Shown here: in pieces, positions 11,560 through 23,345 of the stretch
How positions within the stretch are numbered: position 1 is the first letter of the stretch
How the letters are laid out: the number at the start of each line of letters is the position of its first letter
DNA from: Protonemura montana
Taxonomy: Eukaryota > Arthropoda > Insecta > Plecoptera > Nemouridae
Length of the DNA stretch: 64,000 nucleotides
Direction of reading: 5' to 3'
Assembly: GCA_947568835.1 (NCBI GenBank)
Contig: OX387610.1
Coordinates: 7,775,501-7,839,500, forward strand
Notes under the pieces: model-generated
Seen by the model: the letters and a program-made list of their open reading frames with translations, nothing else
The model's database searches: none
Told to the model about the DNA's origin: nothing
Position numbers and translations under genes: made by a program

Positions 11560-11850
11560 TAGGCAGTGTCCCAACGTGAATGTTAAACTACCTGCTGAGC
11601 AAACGAACCTTCTTCAAGACGAACTTTCGTCTTGGTAACGGTGGCGACCACTCGATGGCGCTTGCGGCAGTTCTATAAACCACCCTCTACAATTAAGTCA
11701 TTAAATATCGACACATACTTATCTTTCAATCGTTGAGGTAAGAATAAATATTGATTGGCTGGAATGTGAGTAATCTGCGGGAAATAACGAGCTCGAAACG
11801 AAGGTGACTCCATTGCTGGGCAACCACAATTTTTGTGGGTGAAGAACTCA
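11560..11850 (-). mobile_element. MITE M1, partial
   Basis: AATGTTAAACTACCTGCTGAGCAAACGA is followed by CACTCGATGGCGCTTGCGGC, ATATCGACAC and GAGTAATCTGCGGGAAATAACG. This is the same order as in the M1 copy at 50689. The outer inverted repeat is decayed. Confidence 0.6.
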
Positions 11851-12884
11851 TTTTTAACATTAGTGCCAAGACTTTTAAACCCAGTTTTCATGATATGAAT
11901 TAAATTTCTCTCACTCTTGCTATATCTATTTGCGTAGGAAGAAAGTCGGGACAGCAATTTGAGTAATTTTACCCAAAAATACACAAAAAAGCAACTGAAA
12001 AGAGAACAAGAAGAGGTGCGCAGTTTAAATCTTCAAAGATCGTTTCGTTTTCAAAAGTTTAGTGCGAAAATATTTTTCCACAGTTGCTCTAAAACGTTTA
12101 TTAATTTTTGCGGTCAATCATAGAAATTTTCGAAAATTTCGACCAGCGTAAACTTTAAAGACGATTGAACCAATAATAAAAAAAAAACGCTATGGGTCAT
12201 AGTTGAGATCACGAAAAGATATCCGAAAAATTTCATTTAAATCAAAGTAGCCATTTGACCGGCAGAGTGCAAACAAATACACACATAATACGCAAAAATA
12301 ACAAAAAAAAATTAACAAAAAAACAAACAGTGAACTTTTCGGGGCAAATAAAATTTAAGATTTTAATTCACTTCTATAGTGTACAATTGTTACTTGCTGT
12401 CCTCGTTCGTAGCAAGAGATCAGTGCCCGTTGTCAGAGGGTCTCTCCTAACAAATGCTGATACTGCACTATAGTACTCTCTTATCTTGCGTTATCGCTGA
12501 GTGGAAGGGTGTGATGGGGCGGGGGAGGAGAGAACGTGACCTCGCAAACATAAAAGGGGTTGCTTTCAGCGACAAAATAGAAATGGCTTAAGCTCTTATA
12601 TAAAATAAAAAATTAAATGATAGACCGGAATAAAATTTCGGAAATTAAATATATTTAGCCTATGATTTTGTGCCCCCGCGATAAATTAAGAGACCGATGA
12701 GAAGGGAAGGAATCTTGTTTACGTTTTATATATCGCATTATAACTGTGTTTGTGTTTGTTTTTTTAATTTTTGTTTATTTGCCATTTGAGGGCTTTTGCC
12801 TTGCCAGTGCTGCAGTGTGTGAAACTGTCGAATGTTATATTATAACCAGTTATGGCCGGTATTACAAAATTGTTCAACCCTTCG

Positions 12885-13020
12885 TGCCGGTTTTTTCATG
12901 GTCCGTTAGGAATCTAACAGTCCGTTAATTTGTTGTTTACTTAGCAACAGGCAATTAGAAGATGTTTTTTTAATGTTAACAGTCTGTTAATTACTTAACG
13001 GACCACTGAAAAATCAGCCC
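12885..13020. mobile_element. MITE M2, about 136 bp
   Basis: The terminal inverted repeats pair GGTCCGTTAGG...CTAACAGTCCGTTAATT on the left with the complement of TTAACAGTCTGTTAATTACTTAACGGACC on the right. Related copies lie at 33286 and 51686. It has no coding capacity, as expected for a non-autonomous DNA element. Confidence 0.65.
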
Positions 13021-13159
13021 TTATACTCAAATTTGTCTAAGAAGATCATTTTTGTTGCCATCTTAAAACAAAAAAAAAACTTTCAAGCATATGAGATTCA
13101 ATGGTAGGTTCAACTTTTGGTAATCATAGAGATCCTTAGGTCAACGCACAGAGCTTTTC

Positions 13160-13265
13160 AAATTTACCTTCTTAACCAACCGGGACTATAGTTTAGCCTC
13201 CAACTCTCAGAAACATCTGAATTTCACTGAAAGTGATTGTAAGTTGTCATGAACATGTTGAGAGA
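13160..13265. repeat. M3-related fragment
   Basis: ACATCTGAATTTCACTG followed by GTGATTGTAAGTTGTCATG resembles the left arm of the M3 element at 18045 (CATCAGCTGAATTTCACTG, GTGATGGAAGTCGCCATGG). Only one arm is recognisable. Confidence 0.4.
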
Positions 13266-13369
13266 AGACCATTTAAAGTTAAATAATGTGGATTTTTTAA
13301 ATCGATTTACTTTTTCAGCCGTTTACCATCAAAACGGGTAGAAAATATTACATTTAACGCACGAGACTT

Positions 13370-13745
13370 TATAAAATGTTCTGCCAGATCATCCATCTTT
13401 TTCTCCTTAATCATATCCTTTTTCAAAAACCAACTTCTTCCGTCCACTTCTCTTCAATTTTATTTTTTTCCCTCCACTTTCCTCCACATCTGCTAGTACT
13501 AAATCTATCCAACATTCCCTTGGTCTTCCACTTCTACCGTCTCTCATATTCCACGCTTAAAGCCTTCCTTGACAACCTTTATTCACCCATTTTCACAAGT
13601 TTTTCAAACAACCTCAGCCTTTCTTTCCCAATTTGAATTTGTGCCTCGCAAATATATGAACCCTCGCGTGCACCTAATGTTTTCAGCACGGACAGCCTGT
13701 CCAAATTACCCCTCCCCCCTCCCCGCCCGCACAGTGGCATCAAAG
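13370..13745. other. Pyrimidine-rich tract ending in a C-rich core
   Basis: The plus strand is dominated by C and T for about 270 bases (for example CTCCACTTTCCTCCACATCT), then reaches CCCCTCCCCCCTCCCCGCCC near 13710. T-rich DNA follows. It resembles the left half of an island with a weak right arm. The 86-codon ORF at 13376-13636 is probably compositional. Confidence 0.45.
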
Positions 13746-14669
13746 TACCGACATACACGGTACGCAACGTCGTTATTTCATGTAATTGCTTTTTAAGGCC
13801 GCGCAAAACAATTTTTATTCTATTATTTTTTTTGTATACACGTTTATTGTTGTATTATTTTATTTTTCAATGTTTCTGTTATGTAACACACGTATATAGA
13901 TATACATAGGAAAAAAAGGAAGCAGCTTCAAAGAGCTCCACCATCGAGTTGTTTCATTCAAAATTCTGTTTCTGTCGATTTACTCGCATTTCATTGTCCC
14001 TGTTTGTTGGTTTGCTCAACTAGAAGGCTGTGGGCTAGATTTGTTTAACGACGTTGTAATAAGAACGTTGTTAAGTTGCCCAGCTTATTTCGTTATAACC
14101 ACAGACACAATACATTCATAATTTAACTTGAAGACCAAGATTTTTAAACGATGGTCAATTTTCAACCAGTACTGGTTGTACAGGTAAAATATAATTACTG
14201 ATGATTCTTCCAAACTACTGTCACTAGGTTACTGGAATTCGGACCTCAACCAATCGCATCTTTTCACATGCTTTAATTTATAAAATCATTTTCTATCTAA
14301 ATTCTAAGCCATGTGTTTAGCGGCTTCTGTGAAAAAACAGTGCAGAGGGTGATGGAATTAATACCTGGGAATAGTCATTCGCTCAGAATGACTTAAGTTT
14401 GGTTTCAAAAACCTACAGGAAGGTGTTGAGTAGGTATATTGTGTACAAAATATCTCTATTAATGGCTGCTATCAAAATTTAATAGAACAACGTTCAAAAA
14501 ACTTTGAAAAACGAGTTTTTCTTAGCGAGATTTTGCTTAAAATTGTTTTTGGAGAATTCATATTCTGCAAATGTTGTTACTTTTAGATTTTCTTAAAAAA
14601 ACTGGACATTTTTGTGTACATTCTTATCCATAGCGCTTGTCTACAAAGTCCTGAAGCTTTATTAAAGCT

Positions 14670-14854
14670 AACCTCAACGATTTGTACACATTTATCGATA
14701 TTTTGAGTGGTAATTATTTAATTGTAAAGGCTTTCTAAACGGAGAGTCAAGCGCCATCGGGTGTCACCTACCGTCACCACATAACGCCACGGCTCGTTTG
14801 CTCAGCAGCAAATTTAACATCAACACCGTGACTCTAACCAACAGCCAACCCAAT
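14670..14854 (+). mobile_element. MITE M1, right half
   Basis: ATCGATATTTTGAGTGGTAATTATTTAATTG is followed by GCGCCATCGGGTGTCACC, CGTTTGCTCAGCAG and the terminal region ACTCTAACCAACAGCCAACCCAATG. It matches the right ends at 38834, 46858 and 53008. The left half is missing. A GC-rich island follows directly. Confidence 0.65.
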
Positions 14855-14859
14855 GCCAA

Positions 14860-15245
14860 CGTGCTATAAATTTCCCCGAAAACCCGGCGCCTCTACGGGC
14901 GCGTCGACCCGCAGCGACGCCGAGTAAATATTTACCCGCCGCGGCGTCGCCGTCTTTGATCGACGCCGCCGCGACGCCAACGCCTCGTCGAGATGCAATT
15001 GTATTTAATAAACACATGCTTATAATACAGTGGTTGGTTTGTGTGCCACAGATGATGTTTTCTCATCTTTGAGTTCATATTATGGTATAGTCTAGTAGTT
15101 GATATCTTATTTAGACTATGGTAAGTTATTTGATGAATATCATTACTAGTTCAAAATATTGAAGTTCACTTCTAGAATTATTTAGTAATTATAGAATACT
15201 GTTGATATTATGGTAAGCGTCGTGGTATTTTGTGAGCTTTGCCGG
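14860..15245. other. Composition-switch island (strong)
   Basis: A C- and CpG-rich core (14870-15000, with repeated GACGCC/GGCGTC words) gives way near 15010 to T/G-rich DNA that continues to about 15245. No protein is recognised in the GC-rich core. Confidence 0.6.
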
Positions 15246-15593
15246 AAAGATCGGGCATTTTTAGACGCTAAAAACTCAATTTATAGCGTCGTCTATGAAA
15301 TTATAAAATAAATTATCATTAAATGATGTAATGATGAATGGTGCAGCTGTTGTTTGAATTCCACTACTTTACAGTTTTGAAATTTGGGTCGTTTTTTTAA
15401 GATTTTGTCAACAAGATTTAAAAAAAAATACTTTAGAAATGTCTAACACATACAAAAGACAAAAGATAATCGGTTATATTCGCGCATTTCCACATAGATG
15501 ACAAGGTCATTCAATTTTTACACTGACATTTGATTTGATCAGATTTTGAACATAATTTGGATAATTTACAATACCACTTACATCAATACCACA

Positions 15594-15640
15594 TTACATC
15601 AAGCAGACATGAGTCTAAAAACAATCATAATACCAATTAA
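15594..15640 (-). repeat. M4 terminal fragment
   Basis: TCAAGCAGACATGAGTCTAAAAACAATCATAA matches the terminal repeat of M4 (see 42377 and 47485). The rest of the element is not seen. Confidence 0.45.
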
Positions 15641-16080
15641 AGTTGTGAAAGTTGTGAAAACAACCCCAAATTTCCGTTGTCACGGAACAGAAAAATGTGT
15701 CTGTCACCATAAAAAATTTCTCCATATAAACACACCCGTAAAAAAAAACTACTTTAAAGCTAACCGGTAGACAATGCAACGTTGACAAGATGTATTCTTC
15801 TCCGCACCACACGTGAATTGTACTTATGCCATATTACTTTATTGCTGCCTACGGGTACGACAACAAAGCCATATCCCGCCCGGAGCTAGTTGGAAAATAC
15901 GAACTAAGGGTTGTGTTCAAGGGATACTGGCATACAGTATAGACCAATAGGGGATTTGAGAAACTCGTTATCTGCAGACATATAACGCTACTACATGAAA
16001 GCTGGTACATTTTGCATGATATACTTTGTGAGAGATTCTTCTTTATAAGATAGAGTACAAAGCTCTTCGGGATAGACACA

Positions 16081-16115
16081 GTATATATATCTATATCTAT
16101 ATCTATATATATCTG
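16081..16115. repeat. (TATATC)n simple repeat
   Basis: About four units of TATATC/TATATA. Microsatellite. Confidence 0.75.
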
Positions 16116-16179
16116 TGTACTATGTAAGGGAGGATATAGGGGAAGCTTCGGGTGACCCAATCAGGAAGAGGGATGCTCT

Positions 16180-16298
16180 CGGGGTATTTCACCCTCTAGC
16201 CAACCCCCAAGCTGCGCGAATCTAGTCGCAATGTTGCGCCTCTCGGCCCCGAACCCCTCTCTCCCCGCACCCTTACCACGCGCTTGCACCCCTGGGGT

Positions 16299-16330
<32 letters not shown>

Positions 16331-16610
16331 AGACGATGTTTGATATAGCGTTCGATATGCACGGTAACTAAGCAAACAGTAGTTGTTACTGTTAGGGGTG
16401 GTTGGGTTTTTTGGGGACTGACTAATTAAACGTGATTTTGGGGGTCTTGAAGAAACCGCATCGGGGTACTGATGGGTTATGTTTGTAAACTTGTATTTTT
16501 ATTTGTTTGCTTGCGTTGTGATGGTATATTAGGTGAAGTGGCTCGATTACTGGTGGCTAGATGATGAGATGTCCGTATTGTCCATTGTTAAGATTCTCTC
16601 AATCGTCTTT
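16180..16610. other. Composition-switch island with a 29-base G run
   Basis: Line 16201-16260 counts 12 G and 26 C; line 16381-16440 counts 20 G, 4 C, 25 T and 11 A. At the switch lies an uninterrupted run of 29 G at 16302-16330, preceded by GGGGTGGA. The run could form G-quadruplexes in a G-rich single strand. It may also be a place where assembly length is unreliable. Confidence 0.7.
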
Positions 16611-16894
16611 TTGTAAGGTGCGTAAATAACCTCTTACAAATTGGTCATCAAGGTTTCAAGGTCATAAGTGGACATTTAATGGAGGAGATGCTTACTAAAG
16701 CAATGAAAAACAGTAAAAAGTTAAAATTTTCGGAACAATTATTAAGAAATACAAACAAATATGAACTGCATTTACCTTCGTGGCATTCATAGACAGAGGG
16801 ATGTGTTTTAAGCTTCAAAATACGCTCATATAACAATTTAAATTCTATTAATTTGGAAATCTTGTATTGCTATTAAATAAATCGTGTTAGATTT

Positions 16895-17275
16895 TTAACT
16901 TCTCAAAAACACATTCTTTAATACATTTCTTATTCTTATGTCCTTATAAAACTTCACAAAACCCTCGTTGCCCCTCAAAACTCCACAGCCATGACACACC
17001 ATAAATATCCAGTGAGAAGTCACTGTCCACAACGTCAAGACGCCGACGTCGTGCGCCCCGAGGACGTCCCACTTTCCCGGCGTCTCGACGCCCGAGGGGC
17101 TGCAAGAAGGGGGTGGGGGGCGTCGATTCTGCGCCGTCGAGACGCCCGAGGGTGGGCGGTGCCCCTCCGTCGCGCCGTCAGCGCCGGTCGGTTTGCGTTT
17201 CGATCTGGAGCGCTGATTTCTTGCAAATAGAGTTAACAAGGAGAATTTCCTTAGATGAAAGTGGTGATGTTGTTT
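16895..17275. other. Composition-switch island (strong, CpG-rich)
   Basis: The C/A-rich left arm (16900-17030) leads into a GC-rich core with GACGCCGACGTC, GGCGTCTCGACGCCCG and GGGGGTGGGGGGCG, then a G/T-rich right arm from about 17180. Overlapping ORFs on both strands (up to 114 codons) are typical of GC-rich DNA and match no known family. Confidence 0.65.
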
Positions 17276-17294
17276 TATTATTATGAACGCTTCT

Positions 17295-17600
17295 AGCCTC
17301 TCAAAAATTGATGTTCAAAAGGGGACTCGAACCCCGATCTTCACCTATTGCGGGCGTTGCTCCAACCAATTGAACTCTCTGGACACATAATTTTTGAGAT
17401 GATTTTAGTGTATTTGATGGTAATGACGGATCTCCAAGGAGTAGAACCAAGAGGCTGTGAATACTCACAGTCACTCTGATTCTAGTGACGCTATACCACA
17501 TTACAATAATTCATTCTCGAGTAACTCCAATTTCACGTTGGATGCGTTGTATTTAGTTGAAATCTAAATTTAAATTGCAAACGCCTGCATTAAGAAACAT
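17295..17600 (-). mobile_element. tRNA-like repeat, long copy
   Basis: On the minus strand the box B GGTTCGAGTCC sits in a GGGG/CCCC T-arm, with a box A-like AGTTCAATTGGTTGGAGCA upstream. The tail reads AACATCAATTTTTGAGAGG. Anticodon-loop position 33 is G rather than T and the acceptor stem has mismatches, so this is not a working tRNA. About 200 bp of body (TCACTAGAATCAGAGTGACTG block) lies 5' of the tRNA-like part, as at 40010. Confidence 0.75.
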
Positions 17601-17699
17601 TAACAATCAACATAAACAATAAATTACACATTTTAAAACAAAGATCTTTGGGAAGATTTAAAAAAATTCGATATTAGGTTGAACAATATGGTTTAAACT

Positions 17700-17945
17700 T
17701 AACTCACCTTGCTTGTAAACCTCACGACAGCTTGGATTTGTGGAAGAATCATGTTCGCTTTGTACCGTCCTTCGGAAGAGACGTTAAGTCAGTGGTCCCC
17801 TTGGTGCTTTTCGACAGTAGGAGGCTACGTGCTGGCACCGGGTTTTGCCTCCTCTCTTCTAGGCTAGGTTAAATATATTATCATCACGCCATTAGACCAG
17901 TGCCACAGACCCCGTCGTCAAAACAGTGCGTCGCTAACCTTGCTT
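17700..17945 (+). mobile_element. 5S-SINE, 5'-truncated
   Basis: The copy starts inside the body (CACCTTGCTTGTAAACCTC, CGACAGC) and runs through CCGTCCTTCGGAAGAG, CTACGTGCTGGCACCGGG and TAGGCTAGGTTA to the 3' end AAACAGTGCGTCGCTAAC. The 5S head is absent. Confidence 0.85.
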
Positions 17946-18044
17946 TAATAATTGAACTAAAGCATAGCTTAAGTTTATTTTCTTGTTGTTTACTATTCTG
18001 AATTGTATTCACACTTCTGAGGAACTATATTTGACTTAGGCCAG

Positions 18045-18685
18045 GTTTTACCAAACTATTTAAATACAAGTTGGACCTCTCACTCACAGATACATCAGCT
18101 GAATTTCACTGCATGTGATGGAAGTCGCCATGGCAAAAATGTCAACTAACACTTCAAACGATTTTTAAAAAAATCAGACCTTTTCACATACTATAGAAAT
18201 TGCACCAGCATCATGATAACTGTTTTTGATGAAATCCATTTCTCAAAAGTGTGAGCTTTGAGAGTCGAACGTGTTTAAAAATTGATGTCCACTTGCCTGG
18301 AGCCGTTTGCAATGAATAGACGCTCTCCAAAAAGACAGGCATAAAGAACGGAGGTTATATTTAACATATCGATTAACGTAGAGGACGTGAAACGTACTTG
18401 ACAGTGACCTTCATGGAAAATTTACTTTTCTTAGATTACGGGTGGAAAATGTTTCTAAAGATTTTCAGGGAGCTTAACTTAATCAAATATTATATACAGT
18501 CAAGGTAGGAAAGGAACGATTGAATTTCTGATACATTAATTACAATACTTTTGAGATATGTTATTTCAGAACTATACGTAGGTCCGGTTTTTCCAAAATC
18601 TCGCCTCCTTGCTGAAGTGTTAGTTGAAACTATTGTCATGGCGACTTCCAATCACATGCAGTTTGTAATACCGGGACTTTACAAA
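18045..18685. mobile_element. M3, foldback-type element
   Basis: The left arm (18108-18160, CTGCATGTGATGG, AAGTCGCCATGG, TCAACTAACACTTCA) and the right arm (18617-18667) are inverted copies with roughly 85% identity by eye. They are separated by about 450 bp of AT-rich DNA. The outer limits are uncertain and no transposase is encoded. Confidence 0.55.
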
Positions 18686-19679
18686 ATAAACTCTAAGCAC
18701 AGATTGATCTAAGATTATTGTAAATCAAGATGTGTGGGCAAAGTAAATACTGCATTAACAATATTACCAAGTATTTGTCACAAAATGACGGTACACATTG
18801 TCCAAATCATTGCCCACGGTTCAAAATAGATTCATCTAGGTTCCGTTTTGCGAAATCCAATAATTGCAATGCATCAAAATGGTCATCTACAAACCTCACG
18901 GACATAACCAAAATGGTCAAAAGTCAATGGCATTTGCAACGGAATATATTCAAATCAAATCAAAATTGCACCAATGACATATGACAATAGATAGTTTGCA
19001 AAACTACAGACAAATAGCGAAATTCATTATCCAAAGCATGTACTGCATGCTGCAGGAGAAATGTTCAGTTCATTTGATCGTTGAGGTTTGGAGATATAAT
19101 CAAACAATGGTCACAATCCTGGTTGGCGTCCCGTATTTTAGCATTCGCTCAATGAGCAAATGTGACGGGCTTCCCAAAGGAATTCCATGTAAGCAAACTA
19201 CAAAACTCTAATGTTAAACCACAGGTTAATATTTATACAAACTTGTGCTAACTTGGATAGAAATTTAGAATACGTACACTGTAATTGTCGAAGCGTTTTT
19301 TCGTGTTCTAATTGAGAGCAGAAGAATTTTTAACATAATTATGCTATATTACCAAAAAACCACATGTTTTCTCTTCGATTTAGCAATATATTCACACAGC
19401 AATGTCCAATTACCACAAAGGAGAATAACTTCTGAAGGAATCCATTCCATATTCTAAGAATTACCTCCTCTACGCTAGCACGAACAAGATTTGGTATAGT
19501 TAAGCCAGATCATTTACGACAACATTCACAAACCCATGAGTGAAGAATTTATATTTCTAAAGGATTCCTTCTACATCTTGTTTGCATTGGGTTTGTAGTC
19601 TAATCAGAGTAACAGTGCAAACGATAAACTGTCTTCGCAAAAATTGTGTTTTGAGTGTTAAGAAATATAATTTCGTTGT

Positions 19680-19865
19680 TTCTCTCAGATTACTCGCATT
19701 TGAGACTAGTTTGCGCTGAATTAATTTTTATTTATGGTGACTTCTACAATTGATTTATAAGCATCGATATTTTGAGTCGTAATTATTTAATTGTAAAATA
19801 AAACACAGCCGCAAGCGTGTCAGGTGGTCACTACCGTAACCAACTGTCAAAAGCTGTTAAACGAT
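19680..19865 (+). mobile_element. MITE M1, partial
   Basis: AGATTACTCGCATTTGAGACTAGTTT is followed by ATCGATATTTTGAGTCGTAATTATTTAATTG, GCCGCAAGCG and GGTGGTCACTACCGTAACCA. The order matches the copy at 38480. The right terminal repeat is lost. Confidence 0.65.
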
Positions 19866-19929
19866 TCAAAATATCGCTGTGACAATATTTTTAAGCTACA
19901 GCCTCAATAGTTTTTAGCACGAACAAAAT

Positions 19930-20485
19930 TTAATAGCATTTCCAACTCGTTCACGACAATACGCGCAAAAGTGACGTCCAGCCGTCGACGCCAATCCCAG
20001 CGGCGCTACACAAGCTCGGGGGGCGTCGCCTCGTATCCGACGTCGCGGGGCGGCGGTGAATGTGCCTACCGATGTGGGGGGAGGCTAGCGGGTGCCGACG
20101 AGGGGGTAGCTAGCTCGGGCACCCTGGAGCTGGCAGTATCGCGTGACGACCTAGCGGGACAGCTACGGGCTAGGCGGCTAAGGTTCTTGAGGTGGGTGAC
20201 AGATCGCTTTAGGGTTTTAGCCTTGGGTGGTTTCGGTGATTTTAGGTGACGTTTTTAATTTGATACGGTTTGTTGATGAATTTGCTTTTAATTTGATTTG
20301 TTTTGATTTCGTGATGGTGGCTAGGTGAAGGATAGTGCGGTTGGTAATGTTTCGGTCTTAGATTTGGGTGGTTGGGTTATGGATACGGTGATATTTTTAG
20401 TGTTTTCGCTTTAGTTGTGATTGTAGCGTTTGATATTATTATTTTTTTTTGTTTGTTGTGATACTGTAGTGAAAGTGGTCGGGTG
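19930..20485. other. Composition-switch island (very strong right arm)
   Basis: The left arm line 19921 counts 9 G and 15 C. The core (19970-20180) is CpG-rich with GACGTC and GACGCC words and G runs. The right arm continues G/T-rich for over 300 bases; line 20221 has 18 G, 5 C, 27 T and 10 A. The 92-codon ORF at 19971-20249 has no recognisable domain. Confidence 0.7.
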
Positions 20486-20489
20486 CTAG

Positions 20490-22245
20490 TTAGCTTCAAA
20501 GCTTAATTTTGGGGATGAGAGCAAATAATTGATAATTTTTTATAATATGTGGTGATTTTGCGATCTCGATGGGTAGTGATTAACTTGGCGTTGGTAAATT
20601 GTAGAGGAAAATTGACTGAATGTTTTTTTTTTTCAACGAAATACATTTCTACGGTTATTTTTTGACAACTTTTTCATAAATGTTTTGATTTGGACCAACA
20701 CATTTTGCCTGCAGTTCTCAAAAATGTAGACGGTAAATGGTCGAGATTTGTAAGAAGGAGTCATTTTGCCCTTGGCCAGATGCCTTGTAATTGTGAATAT
20801 TTTGCGGTCATAAAAGATGTAGTCATATTTAAAGTTGCTTCACACCCACTTTTGCGATAAATTTGTAAATACAAGTTTTTGGTAAATGCTTTTAATTTTT
20901 TAAGTCCCTCCAATTGGTACCAATTAAGTAGCGGCAATCAAAATTGGTGTGAAACTCGAAAATAACCACAAGACTTTGACATTAACATGCATTTAACGAG
21001 AACTGTTAACGATATTTCGCTGCTTAAACAAGCTATTATTTATCACTAAAACGAAAAAGATTTATCTTTTTTTATGTAATATGACTTTTCACATTGTTGT
21101 CACAAGTATTAAACAGTGATTTTCGTCGATTTTCCTAATTTTTCTGAACAAATCGCACGGTTTTTGGTTACACGACTTGCCGACGGTAAAGTTGTGCAGA
21201 TTCACGTGCTGGGTTCGTTTCCCGTGTGTGCGGTTTTCAACTCGAAGTCCGCAGTTGTATTTTACTCGAGATTACACAAAAGCCAATGAATCAGGAAATA
21301 TTTCTTATGCAAAATTATGCATCGCAATATTTAGGTTGTGTGTACCTGCACATTTTTATAATGCATATAACCACCATATAACATTAAAACACGAGTTTTG
21401 GTCGAGTTTTTTTGTAAGAATTTTATCTAGGAATGAAGAAGATCAAGCATGTTTAAACATCGCCTGACTTTTAGTATTAAAAACCGTTTCACCAAGAAAT
21501 TATTTTACCTAAAATCAGAATAAATTACTACAGTGGAGAAAGATTCTCACATTAAATTAGCTGATACTGCAGGTCGGTTCAGTTTTTAAGTCGGTTTCAG
21601 GTTTAATATTAGTGTGATGTTTGAAAATGTAAACAGTTTTTATTTTTTATTTTTTATTGAACTGATTCTTTATTATTTGTGGTGTTTAACGACGGATTCT
21701 TTATTTAGTCGCTGACTGATTTCACATCAAAGTTAAGGCTAAATTAAAATCTCTGGTTAAAACAATATCTTTGAGTTAACGAATTGTCGTCATGGTTACA
21801 GTTAATCGGATTCTTATATTTGCATCTCAATCTCCGGTTATTTTTTTATTACGACATTGTTATCTTGGTTACAGATGAATTCACATTATTAGATTTAAAA
21901 ATTAAGATTTTATAGAAATCTTTTAATATAATTGTGAAGTTCTTGTTAGCAATTTTTGGCTTTCTGACACCAAAAAAAGGTGAGATTGTCAATTCACAAG
22001 TGTTAAATTTTAAGGCAATCTCTTGCTAACAACGTTTCTGTTCCTATGACCCTTTAACGGTTGACTTTCGTGAAAACCTGAAGATAAACGTGGAAATGTT
22101 TTTAAAAACGTTCTCAAAGGCCTATTTGAAAAAAAAAATTGTGTTATTCTATAAACAAATATTTACATTTAGTACACAACTGTTTCATATACTTATCATG
22201 TTAACTGGTAAATTGTGAAGAAATATACAAATACAGTTAACACGA
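20490..22245. other. No recognised gene
   Basis: AT-rich DNA. At 21675-21695 there is a scrap of 5S-SINE 3' end (TTTGTGGTGTTTAACGACG, minus strand). At about 21750-21870 two GGTTACAG words and CTCTGGTTA/CTCCGGTTA blocks hint at an old inverted-repeat element. ORFs here look random. Confidence 0.4.
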
Positions 22246-22249
22246 TTCA

Positions 22250-22785
22250 AGCCGCAATAAAAAAGCAACAAATCACAACAAAAATATACCAAATTTAACC
22301 AATTGCCACATCACACCATTAACTGCAATAAAAAAAAATTGACCATAACTACCAAATCAAAATCCTTAAAAACACTTAAAAAAAAATCATCTAATTCCTT
22401 TGACCGAATCAAAGGTGGTATACATGCGTCAAAAACTCTCAAAACTCGACACGTGTAAAAACGTGGATCTATTTCCTTATTACCTTTGTGGGTCGCTAAT
22501 TGGTTCGCCCGAAACACCAGCTCCTAATTAGCATTGGTAGCTCGTGTCTCAGCCGAGATCACGACAAGATCAAAGCATCGCTCTGTTCGGCTCAAAACTA
22601 TTTGAAATATGCTCAGAGAATGCCCGGCTCGGTATCCACATGCCACTAATTGAACACAGATTGCGTGTCGATAGAAAAATTGCGTGTGTCTGTGTGTGGA
22701 TGGGTCTGGAGAATTTAAATTCTTGTAGGTGTTTAAATCTGAATAATCTGTTTGGAAAAATCGTGAGATTTCTAGATACATAATT
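22250..22785. other. Composition-switch island (strong)
   Basis: A long C/A-rich left arm (22250-22400, few G) leads through a mixed core (22490-22650) to a G/T-rich right arm from about 22670 (GTGTCTGTGTGTGGATGGG). Overlapping ORFs on both strands at 22524-22788 resemble nothing known. Confidence 0.6.
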
Positions 22786-23199
22786 CAAGATTGTTAAAAG
22801 AAAAAGGTTCTGTTTGAACTAATACAACGCAATCGTTTAACAGAGTTATTTTTTGTGTTAGTGTTAAATTATGATTTTTTTCGAGTTTTATCATTTTGTT
22901 TCTTTGACAAGGACACTAAGTTTTTGTCTGTGAGGTTTCTTCTCAAATTAATTTGGTGAATTTTTCTTCCTTTTCCAGAACGAGCCGATTGTCTTGAAAG
23001 AAAATCAGCTAACACCGAACATTTCCGAAGAAAAATCAGTGTTTTCGTGATGCGTCTTTGATATTCAATCAACTTTTGATACCATCGAAAAACATGATTT
23101 AGAACAGCGCACAAAATTCTTAGTGTTTTTCATCTAACTTTCTGATTTGCCTACAAGAAAACAACTCTGTTGTCTTCTTTCTGATGTCATTCCTCGTGT

Positions 23200-23345
23200 G
23201 ATTTTGTAAGACTTTCGCGTGTGTGCTTTTCGTTGCTTCGTCGGCGTCGGGACGCCTGTACTTTTGACGTCGAATCAGCGCCGACGGCTCACGATGTCCT
23301 TCTTAGCACTGGAACCCAATGCTTGGCAGGTAAGGGTGACAAACT
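23200..23345. other. Small CpG-rich island
   Basis: A core with GTCGGCGTCGGGACGCC, TGACGTCG and GCGCCGACGG. It shares vocabulary with the larger islands but its arms are weak. Confidence 0.4.

Noticed and set aside
16895-17239. 114-codon minus-strand ORF in a CpG-rich core
   Set aside because: Long frames are open on both strands because the DNA is GC-rich. The peptide is low complexity (Pro/Arg/Ser) and unrecognised.
17310-17390. Possible functional tRNA gene on the minus strand
   Set aside because: The T-arm is good, but the acceptor stem has mismatches, the anticodon loop lacks T at position 33, and the same module recurs in diverged dispersed copies.
17580-17945. Insect-type telomeric TTAGG repeats suggested by TAGGTTAGG words
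   Set aside because: Only one or two units occur, always at a fixed position inside the 5S-SINE body.
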